The position numbers and the translations under genes are program-made. A DNA stretch of 64,000 nt, from the NCBI GenBank assembly GCA_016195915.1, contig JACPYS010000043.1, forward strand, positions 124,001 to 188,000, given 5' to 3'. How positions within the stretch are numbered: position 1 is the stretch's first letter; each line of letters begins with the position of its first letter. Positions 57,538 to 64,000 of the stretch are shown here, piece by piece. The DNA comes from Betaproteobacteria bacterium. Its GTDB lineage: Bacteria > Pseudomonadota > Gammaproteobacteria > Burkholderiales > SG8-39. The notes below the pieces were generated by a model. That model had not been told where the DNA came from and ran no database searches. It saw only the letters and a program-made list of their open reading frames with translations.

Positions 57538-59589
57538 ATGGCAAGGGCAACCATCGCCGGCATCCGAACTCTCGCGCTCGTCGGCCAGGCGGGCGCCGGG
57601 AAAACAAGCCTCGCGGAGGCGCTGCTTGCGGAGGCGGGCACGATCAGCGCGGCGGGCAGCGTGGAGCGCGGCAGCACGGTCTGCGACCACGATCCGCTCG
57701 AACGCAGCTATCACCACTCGCTGCGGCTCGCGGTGGCGAGCTTCGAGTTCGAGCGCTACGGCAGCGCATCGCGGGTGCACCTGCTCGACGCGCCCGGCTA
57801 TACCGACTTCCTCGGCCACGCGCTGCCGGCGCTGGACGCGGTCGAGACCGCGGCCATCGTGATCAATGCGCAGAACGGCATCGAACTCGGTACCACGCGC
57901 ATGATGCAGCGCGCGCAGAGGAACGGGCTGTGCCGCATCATCATCGTCAACCGGATCGATGGCGAAAACGTCGATCTGCCGAAACTGCTCGAGGATCTGC
58001 AGCAGGAGTTCGGCAAGGAGTGCCTGCCGTTCAACCTGCCGGCCGGCGGCGGCACGCGCGTTTCCGACTGCTTTTTTGCGCCGTCCGGCGAATCGGATTT
58101 TTCCTCGGTGGCAGCGGTGCACTCCGCGCTCATCGACCAGGTGGTCGAAATCGACGAACAGCTGATGGCCTCCTACCTGGAAAAAGGCGAGGTGAGTCCC
58201 GAGGAACTGCACGAACCCTTCGAGCGCGCGCTGCGCGAGGGCCACATCATCCCGGTGCTGTTCACCTCGGCGCGAACCGGCGCCGGCGTGAAGGAACTGC
58301 TCGAGGTGATCGTGCGGCTGCTGCCCAACCCGCTCGAGGGCAACCCGCCGATATATACGCGTACCGAAGGCGGCGAGACGCGGGAGATCACGGCCAATCC
58401 CGTGCCCGGCGCGCACGTGCTCGCGCATGTGTTCAAGATCGAGATCGACCCCTATGTGGGCAAGCTCGCCGTGTTTCGCATCCACCAGGGGCGCATCACG
58501 CCCAACCTCCCGCTCTACGTGGGTGACGCGCGCAAGCCGTTCAAGGTCGGGCACCTCTACATGATCCGCGGCAAGGAGCATTTCGAAGTGCCCGAGGGTA
58601 TCCCCGGCGACATCCTTGCAGTCGCCAAGATCGACGACATCCATTTCGACGCGATCCTGCACGATGCGGCGGAGGACGCAGCGATTCACGCACGCGCGTC
58701 GGAATTTCCCGCTTCCGTTTTCGGCGTGGCGCTGGTGGCGAAAAAACGCGGCGACGAGCAGAAGATCGCCGACGCACTGCACAAGCTGGTCGAGCAGGAC
58801 CCCTGCCTGCGCGTCGAGCACACTGCGCAGGAAACCGTGCTGCGCGGTCTGGGCGAACTGCACGTACGGGTGGCGCTCGCGCGCATGCAGGAGCAGAACA
58901 AGCTCGAACTGGACACGCGCCCGCCATCGGTGCCTTTCCGCGAGACGATTTCAGCGAAGGCCGAGGGCCATGCGCGCCACAAGAAGCAGACTGGCGGCGC
59001 CGGCCAGTTCGGCGAAGTGTATCTGCGTGTCGAGCCGCTCGCGCGCGGCGAGGGCTTCGAATTCGTCGACAAGGTGAAAGGCGGCGTGATCCCCAACCAG
59101 TTCATTCCCGCGATCGAGAAGGGCGTGCGCCAGGTGCTCGAAACCGGCTACATCGCCGGCTACCCGATCCAGGACCTGCGGGTCGTGGTGTATGACGGCA
59201 AGCACCACCCCGTGGATTCGAAGGAGGTTGCGTTCGTCTCGGCCGGCCGCAAGGCGCTGCTCGACGCGATGACCAAGGCGCGCCCGATCGTGCTCGAACC
59301 GATCATGGAGGTCGAGGCGACCGTTCCGGAGGGCCAGATCGGGGACGTGACCGGAGATCTCACGTCGCGCCGCGCCCAGCTCAAGGGCGCCGAATCAATG
59401 CGCGGCGGGACTGCTCGCATCGCGGCGGTGGTGCCGCTGTCGGAGATGGAGAATTTCCCGTCGCGGCTGAAATCGCTCACCGCCGGAGCGGGCAGCTTTA
59501 CGCTGGAATTCAACCGCTACGAACCGGCGCCTGCGCTGCTGCAGAACAAGCTCGTGTCGCAGTACAAGCGCAAGGAGGAAGACGATTGA
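57538..59589 (+). CDS. Elongation factor G-like GTPase (EF-G paralogue)
   Basis: 683 aa with GGGAGAAA before the ATG. G1 GQAGAGKTSLAEALL, G3 DAPGYTDFLGHAL, G4 NRID (Arg in place of the usual Lys of NKxD), then domain II (IEIDPYVGKLAVFRIHQG), domain III and domains IV-V (QTGGAGQFGEVYLRV, VKGGVIPNQFIPAIEKGV, EVEATVPEGQIGDVTGDL). The altered N-terminus (TLALVGQAGAGKT in place of NIGIxAHID) marks it as a paralogue of the FusA2 type, not the main EF-G. The gene is free-standing, without rpsL/rpsG/tuf. Confidence 0.88.
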   Translation: MARATIAGIRTLALVGQAGAGKTSLAEALLAEAGTISAAGSVERGSTVCDHDPLERSYHHSLRLAVASFEFERYGSASRVHLLDAPGYTDFLGHALPALDAVETAAIVINAQNGIELGTTRMMQRAQRNGLCRIIIVNRIDGENVDLPKLLEDLQQEFGKECLPFNLPAGGGTRVSDCFFAPSGESDFSSVAAVHSALIDQVVEIDEQLMASYLEKGEVSPEELHEPFERALREGHIIPVLFTSARTGAGVKELLEVIVRLLPNPLEGNPPIYTRTEGGETREITANPVPGAHVLAHVFKIEIDPYVGKLAVFRIHQGRITPNLPLYVGDARKPFKVGHLYMIRGKEHFEVPEGIPGDILAVAKIDDIHFDAILHDAAEDAAIHARASEFPASVFGVALVAKKRGDEQKIADALHKLVEQDPCLRVEHTAQETVLRGLGELHVRVALARMQEQNKLELDTRPPSVPFRETISAKAEGHARHKKQTGGAGQFGEVYLRVEPLARGEGFEFVDKVKGGVIPNQFIPAIEKGVRQVLETGYIAGYPIQDLRVVVYDGKHHPVDSKEVAFVSAGRKALLDAMTKARPIVLEPIMEVEATVPEGQIGDVTGDLTSRRAQLKGAESMRGGTARIAAVVPLSEMENFPSRLKSLTAGAGSFTLEFNRYEPAPALLQNKLVSQYKRKEEDD

Positions 59590-59631
59590 CTGCGGGAAGA
59601 CTGAACCCTGCCGTTTCGCGCTGAAGCCCGT

Positions 59632-60639
59632 TCAGCCGAGCTTGAGAAGACGGCGCGCGTTGCCCTCGTAGATCGCGTGGCGCTCGGCGGGCGAGACGTC
59701 CAGCCGGTCGACGATCTCGATCGTGGTGCGCGTGTACATCGAACCCTTTTCCGGGTCGAAGGGAGAATCCGACGCGAACAGCACGCGCTCGGTGCCGAAG
59801 AATTTCAGCCCGCACTTGGTCGCCTCCCACGCGCCGAACAGCGCGGTGTCCGCGTAGAACATGCGGAAGTAATCGAGCGGGCGTTTCTTGAGTTTCCTGA
59901 GCAGCTTGGTGTAATCGATATCCGAGGTGCGCTTGCCGAGCTGGTCCCAGCCGGGTCCGACGCGCCCCTCGAAATACGGGATCATTCCGCCCATGTGGTG
60001 GGTGATGACCTTCAGCTCCGGGTACTTGTCGAACAGGCCCGCGAACACCATGTGCGCCATCGCCACGCTCGTTTCGTAGGGCCAACCGAAGGTCCACCAG
60101 ATCTCGTAGTGGCTGCGCTTTTCGCTCTTGTAGTCCGGAACGTCGGCGCCGCGCGCGGGGTGCAGCCAGATCGGCAGATCCAGTTTCGCCATCAGATCGA
60201 ACAGCGGCAGGGTCTCGGGTGCCGTCAGCGGCTTGCCCAGCATGTTGGTAAATACCTGCACGCCGACCGCGCCCAGCTTCGTGATCGCGCGCTCCGCCTC
60301 GCGCATCAGTCCCGCAGGGTCGTTCATCGGCAGCGAGGCGACGAACGCCGGAAAACGCTTCGGATACTTGCGCACCAGTTCCGCCATGCCGTCGTTGGCG
60401 ATCTTCGCCAGCTCGTTCGTAACCCGCGGCGGCCCCATCACCTCGATCGGCGGCGAAGGCAGGCAGATGACCTGCGCATAGTCGCCGAACTTGTCCATGA
60501 TGCGAAAGCGCGCGTTGAGATCCACAATGCTCGGAATCTCGCGCACGCGCTTGTGCATATCCTTGCCGTTCGGGACGAGCTTGAGCATCCGGTCGTAGAA
60601 TTTCTTCGGGAAGATGTGGTTGAACACGTCGAGTTTCAT
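59632..60639 (-). CDS. Amidohydrolase 2-family enzyme (ACMSD/resorcylate decarboxylase-like)
   Basis: 335 aa from ATG 60639 with GGGAG upstream. N-terminal KLDVFNHIFPKK retains only part of the H-x-H metal motif (N-H). WLHPARGADVP supplies the next His, VITHHMGGMIPYFEGRV the following ones, and LFASDSPFDPEKG the late Asp. The fold fits non-oxidative decarboxylases and hydrolases of aromatic or carbonyl acids. Substrate unknown; single gene. Confidence 0.85.
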   Translation of the reverse strand: MKLDVFNHIFPKKFYDRMLKLVPNGKDMHKRVREIPSIVDLNARFRIMDKFGDYAQVICLPSPPIEVMGPPRVTNELAKIANDGMAELVRKYPKRFPAFVASLPMNDPAGLMREAERAITKLGAVGVQVFTNMLGKPLTAPETLPLFDLMAKLDLPIWLHPARGADVPDYKSEKRSHYEIWWTFGWPYETSVAMAHMVFAGLFDKYPELKVITHHMGGMIPYFEGRVGPGWDQLGKRTSDIDYTKLLRKLKKRPLDYFRMFYADTALFGAWEATKCGLKFFGTERVLFASDSPFDPEKGSMYTRTTIEIVDRLDVSPAERHAIYEGNARRLLKLG

Positions 60640-60787
60640 TGTGGGCTCCCTTTCGCTAGTCGCTGGCCATTTTCTCACGGCACGGTACGTAACCTATCTT
60701 GAAACGGTCCCTCAGCACCACCATAGTTCCGCAAGTGTTGACAACCGCACCACGAGCATGTCTACGGCGCCCGGCTAGAATGCGTGC

Positions 60788-61723
60788 GTGGACTTCCCTC
60801 ACCCGATCGATCCGGGCCGGCGCCGGCTGCTCGCGGCCATCGCGGCGCTGCCCGGACTGCTGGCGATGAACTCGCGCGCCTATGCCGCGCAGGGCGCACT
60901 CGCGCAGCGCCCGATTCCGTCGACCGGAGAATTGCTGCCGGTGGTGGGTGTCGGCACCTGGCAGACCTTTGATGTCGGCGGCGACGCGCAGGCGCGCGCG
61001 CCGCTCGGTGAAGTGCTGTCGCTGCTCGCTTCTTCCGGCGGCAAGCTGATCGACTCCTCCCCGATGTATGGTTCAAGCGAATCGGTGGCGGGCGAGCTTG
61101 CGGCGGAACTCGGATTGACCGAGCGCCTCTTCATCGCGACCAAGGTCTGGACACGGGGACGCGAAGAGGGCGAGCGCCAGATGGCGACCTCGTTCCGGCG
61201 GCTGCGCGTCGAGCGCATGGACCTGATGCAGATCCACAACCTCATGGACGTAGCGGTCCACACGCGCACGCTCGCCGACTGGAAAGCGAAGGGGCGCGTG
61301 CGTTATGTCGGAATCACGCACTATTCGTCTTCGGCCTACCCGGCAGTCGAGCGCGCGCTCAACACCCACCGTTACGACTTCCTGCAGATCAACTATTCCC
61401 TCGGCGAGCGTGAAGCCGAGAACAGGCTGCTCGCGCTCGCCCGGGAACGCGGCGCGGCGGTGATCGTCAACCGCCCCTTCGCCGAAGGGGCGCTGTTTCG
61501 CCGCACGCAGGGCAAGCCGCTTCCCGCGTGGGCGGCGGAGCGGGGGATCGCCAGTTGGGCGCAGTATTTCCTCAAATGGATCCTGGGCCACCCGGGCGTG
61601 ACCTGCGTCATTCCCGGCACCGGCCGGGCGGCCCACATGAAGGACAACCTCGCGGCGGGCATGGGAGTGCTGCCCGGCGAAGCCGAGCGCCGCCGCATGC
61701 GCGAGCACTTCGACGCCCTGTAG
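60788..61723 (+). CDS. Exported aldo/keto reductase
   Basis: 311 aa from GTG 60788. Twin-arginine-like leader (DPGRRRLLAAIAALPGLLAM, then SRAYA), so the enzyme is probably exported folded with NADP-type cofactor or another bound cofactor. Catalytic tetrad visible: Asp and Tyr in LIDSSPMYGSSE, Lys in FIATKVW and His in LMQIHNLM. GVTCVIPGTGRAAHMKDNL is the cofactor-binding end. Four bp before the M48 gene. Confidence 0.87.
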   Translation: MDFPHPIDPGRRRLLAAIAALPGLLAMNSRAYAAQGALAQRPIPSTGELLPVVGVGTWQTFDVGGDAQARAPLGEVLSLLASSGGKLIDSSPMYGSSESVAGELAAELGLTERLFIATKVWTRGREEGERQMATSFRRLRVERMDLMQIHNLMDVAVHTRTLADWKAKGRVRYVGITHYSSSAYPAVERALNTHRYDFLQINYSLGEREAENRLLALARERGAAVIVNRPFAEGALFRRTQGKPLPAWAAERGIASWAQYFLKWILGHPGVTCVIPGTGRAAHMKDNLAAGMGVLPGEAERRRMREHFDAL

Positions 61724-61727
61724 GTCC

Positions 61728-62558
61728 ATGCCGACCCTGCTGCGCGCGCTGCTCTGCGCCTGCCTCCTCGCCGCCGGCGCGCCCGCGGCGCTTGGGCAAA
61801 CGGCCGCCGACGGCGTCGATGTGAAGAAGAGCCGCCTGCTGCTGTTGCCCAGGGCGTACGTCGAAAAAACGTCCTCGCAGCAGTACAGCCAGCTCATGCG
61901 CGGAGCGGCGCAAAAGGGCGCGCTCAATGGCGACCGGCGCCAGCTCGAGCGCTTGCGCGTGATCGCCCGCCGCCTGATTCCCCACACCGTCCGCTTCGAC
62001 CCCGAAGCGCAGCGCTGGCGCTGGGAGGTCAACATCGTCAACTCGCCGACCATGAACGCTTTTTGCATGCCCGGCGGAAAGATCGCCTTCTACAGCGGGC
62101 TGATCGACGGATTAAAGCTCGACGACGACGAGATCGCCGTGATCATGGGCCACGAGATGGCGCACGCGTTGCTCGAGCACGGGCGCGCGCGCATGTCCGA
62201 GCAGGTGCTCAAGGTCGCGGGCGTCAACATCGCAGCGGCGCTGCTCAATCTCGGCAATCTTTCCGCGACGCTGCTTGACAAGGCGGCCGATCTTGCGCTG
62301 ACCCTGCCCTACTCGCGCTCGCACGAGACCGACGCCGACCTCGCAGGAATCGACATCGCCGCGCGCGCGGGCTATGACCCGCGCGCGGCGGTGGCGGTCT
62401 GGCAGAAGATGGCCAGGCATTCCGGCGGCCGAGGGCAGCCCCCGCAGATTCTCTCGACCCATCCTGCGCATGCCACCCGCATCCGGGACATCGAGGCGCA
62501 GCTCCCGCGGGTGATGCCGCTGTATCAGGCGGCGCGCGAAGCCAAACGGGTAGAATGA
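61728..62558 (+). CDS. M48-family zinc metalloprotease
   Basis: 276 aa with signal peptide ending near AALGQ. Zinc motif IMGHEMAHALLEHGR (HExxH) and the downstream Glu in SHETDADLAGIDIAAR complete the site. No membrane helices beyond the leader, so it is the periplasmic BepA/LoiP-like type rather than HtpX. It lacks the TPR domain of BepA. Overlapping with or close to the aldo/keto reductase and the ABC importer genes. Confidence 0.9.
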   Translation: MPTLLRALLCACLLAAGAPAALGQTAADGVDVKKSRLLLLPRAYVEKTSSQQYSQLMRGAAQKGALNGDRRQLERLRVIARRLIPHTVRFDPEAQRWRWEVNIVNSPTMNAFCMPGGKIAFYSGLIDGLKLDDDEIAVIMGHEMAHALLEHGRARMSEQVLKVAGVNIAAALLNLGNLSATLLDKAADLALTLPYSRSHETDADLAGIDIAARAGYDPRAAVAVWQKMARHSGGRGQPPQILSTHPAHATRIRDIEAQLPRVMPLYQAAREAKRVE

Positions 62559-62580
62559 CCTCTTCGTCGGAGGAGGCCGC

Positions 62581-63750
62581 ATGAAAACCAGTCTATTGGC
62601 AGCCATTGTCGCTGCGCTTTCGCTTGCCGGGACCGCGAACGCCGCGGACAAGATCAAAGTCGGATTCGTGAGCACGCTTTCCGGGCCCTCGGCGGCGCTC
62701 GGCGTGGACATCAGGGACGCCTTCAACCTGGCAGTCAAGCTCAACGGCGGCAAGCTCGGCGGCCTTCCCGCCGAAGTGCTGATCGGCGACGACCAGTTCA
62801 AGCCCGACGTCGGCCGCCAGCTGGCGGACAAATACGTCAAGCTCGACAAGGTCGACATTCTCACCGGCTACGTGTTCTCGAACATCATGCTGGCTTCGAT
62901 TCCGGTGGCGTTCGAGAACAAGGTGATCTACGTCAGCCCGAACGCGGCGCCCTCTCCGCTTGCCGGCAAACAATGCAACCCGTACTTTTTTGCGGCCGCC
63001 TGGCCGAACGACGCCTACCACGAGGCGGCCGGCCAGTACGCGACCCAGAAGGGCTACAAGAACGCCTACCTGGTCGCCCCCAACTACCAGGCCGGAAAGG
63101 ACTCGCTCGCGGGCTTCAAGCGCTACTACAAGGGCAGGATCGCCAACGAGGTCTACACCCAGCTGGGGCAGCTCGATTACGCGGCCGAACTCGCGCAGGT
63201 GCGCGCGGCGAAGCCCGACGCGCTCTACATCTTCCTGCCCGGCGGGATGGGCATCAATTTCGTCAAGCAGTTCGTTGCCGCCGGACTTTCGAAGGACATC
63301 CAGTTGATCACGCCGGGCTTCGGCTCCGACCAGGACATCATCCGCCCGGTGGGCGACGCCATGCTCGGGCTGTTCGACACCGCACACTGGGCGCTCGACC
63401 TCGACAATCCGGCCAACCGGAAGTTCGTGGCCGAGTTCGAGAAGGAATACAAGCGCCTGCCCTCGGTGTTCGCCGCGCAAGGCTACGATACCGCGCTGCT
63501 CATCGACTCGGCGGTGCGCGAGGTGAAAGGCAAGCTCGATGACAAGGAAGCGTTGCGCAAGGCGCTCAAGGCCGCCAAGTTCCAGTCGGTGCGCGGCGCG
63601 TTCAAGTTCAACCGCAACCAGTACCCGATCCAGAACTACTATCTGCGCGTGGTCGGCAAGGACGCCCAGGGCCGCATCGTGAACAAGACGATCGGCACCA
63701 TCTTCAAGGACCACGGCGACGCCTACGTGCAGGACTGCGCGATGAAGTGA
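62581..63750 (+). CDS. Branched-chain amino acid-type ABC transporter substrate-binding protein
   Basis: 389 aa with GGAGGAGG before the ATG. Signal peptide ending near NAADK, then IKVGFVSTLSGPSAALGVDIRDAFNLAV, the type I periplasmic binding fold (LivK/AmiC group). Two lobes joined around residue 120 and 330. In many bacteria such receptors bind aromatic acids or amides rather than amino acids. A terminator and then the livH-like permease follow. Confidence 0.9.
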   Translation: MKTSLLAAIVAALSLAGTANAADKIKVGFVSTLSGPSAALGVDIRDAFNLAVKLNGGKLGGLPAEVLIGDDQFKPDVGRQLADKYVKLDKVDILTGYVFSNIMLASIPVAFENKVIYVSPNAAPSPLAGKQCNPYFFAAAWPNDAYHEAAGQYATQKGYKNAYLVAPNYQAGKDSLAGFKRYYKGRIANEVYTQLGQLDYAAELAQVRAAKPDALYIFLPGGMGINFVKQFVAAGLSKDIQLITPGFGSDQDIIRPVGDAMLGLFDTAHWALDLDNPANRKFVAEFEKEYKRLPSVFAAQGYDTALLIDSAVREVKGKLDDKEALRKALKAAKFQSVRGAFKFNRNQYPIQNYYLRVVGKDAQGRIVNKTIGTIFKDHGDAYVQDCAMK

Positions 63751-63769
63751 GCGCTCCCGCGCCGCACTC

Positions 63770-63800
63770 AAAGGGGTGATCCGTCACCCCTTTTGTTTTT
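63770..63800 (+). terminator. Intrinsic terminator after the binding-protein gene
   Basis: AAAGGGGTGA and TCACCCCTTTT are perfect arms around a TCCG loop, followed by a T-rich tail. Placed between the receptor and permease genes, it likely makes the abundant binding protein exceed the membrane subunits by partial read-through. Confidence 0.85.
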
Positions 63801-63824
63801 GCGCGCTGGTTTTTTTACCCCTTC

Positions 63825-64000
63825 ATGTCCTGGACCCTGATCCTCGAGCAAGCGCTGAACGGCCTGCAGTTCGGGCTGATGCTGTTCCTGCTCGCCGCTG
63901 GTCTGACGCTGGTGTTCGGCATCATGGACATGATCAACCTCGCGCACGGCTCGCTCTACATGCTCGGCGCATTTCTCGCCGCCACGCTCGTGCAGGCGAC
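63825..64000 (+). CDS. LivH-type ABC permease, 3'-truncated by the window edge
   Basis: 58 codons from ATG 63825: LILEQALNGLQFGLMLFLLAAGLTLVFGIMDMINLAHGSLYMLGAFLA, the standard start of LivH-family permeases. The remainder lies beyond the window. Forms the membrane channel for the receptor upstream. Confidence 0.88.
   Translation, partial: MSWTLILEQALNGLQFGLMLFLLAAGLTLVFGIMDMINLAHGSLYMLGAFLAATLVQA

Overview
The window looks like a chromosome segment of a high-GC, Gram-negative betaproteobacterium, most likely from the Burkholderiales or a neighbouring uncultured lineage. The pointers are six orphan Bug-type periplasmic binding proteins without tctAB partners, several class III CoA-transferases, a hemP/tonB/exbBD iron locus, a NasT-controlled nitrate-assimilation operon and a high GC content throughout. 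No rRNA, tRNA, phage, transposase or CRISPR array was seen. All functional calls come from reading motifs, gene order and signal sequences; no database search was run.

Layout. 1-5.5 kb: 3' part of an acyl-CoA ligase, a small two-gene module of unknown function behind a palindrome, then a leftward operon (NTF2-like protein, Bug protein, CoA-transferase, glutathione S-transferase), gene debris, and an antitoxin with its own promoter next to a truncated toxin. 5.5-8.4 kb: a clearly lower-GC block carrying two attC-like sites, each at the 3' end of a leftward gene. It encodes a HEPN-like protein, a TIR/SEFIR protein (broken by an early TGA) and a partner. I read it as an integron-cassette remnant with defence-type cargo, with no integrase in the window. 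8.6-21.8 kb: a long leftward catabolic run with a VOC protein, three Bug proteins, a beta-hydroxyacid dehydrogenase, an M24 hydrolase, an MCE lipoprotein/MlaD/MlaE set, two CoA-transferases, a UbiD-type decarboxylase and an Ldh2-type dehydrogenase. 21.8-26.3 kb: a rightward sugar-acid type run (IlvD/Edd dehydratase, Bug protein, HpcH aldolase, D-2-hydroxyacid dehydrogenase).

26.3-35.2 kb: iron. bfd-bfr runs left and hemP-orf-tonB-exbB-exbD-cytochrome/FTR1 permease runs right from a shared intergenic region holding two Fur boxes and one FNR-type site. A TonB-dependent receptor, a DUF4198-like protein and a PepSY membrane protein follow. 35.6-39.5 kb: alpha/beta hydrolase, Bug protein, small hypothetical, LysR regulator. 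39.4-48.9 kb: leftward nitrate assimilation, nasT - leader RNA - nrtA - nrtB - nrtD - nirB - nirD - nasA. nirB and nrtB each carry one in-frame stop, and the leader has a hexaloop hairpin followed by an intrinsic terminator, as expected for ANTAR antitermination. 49-64 kb: QmcA/NfeD membrane-quality pair, a CoA-transferase, a DGQHR-domain protein, DUF1223, MFS, luciferase-like monooxygenase, ankyrin repeats, an EF-G paralogue, amidohydrolase, aldo/keto reductase, M48 protease and the start of a branched-chain amino-acid-type ABC importer.

Functionally the region is built for taking up and degrading small organic acids (Bug proteins, CoA-transferases, UbiD, dehydratase/aldolase), scavenging iron and assimilating nitrate, with one small acquired island at 5.5-8.4 kb.
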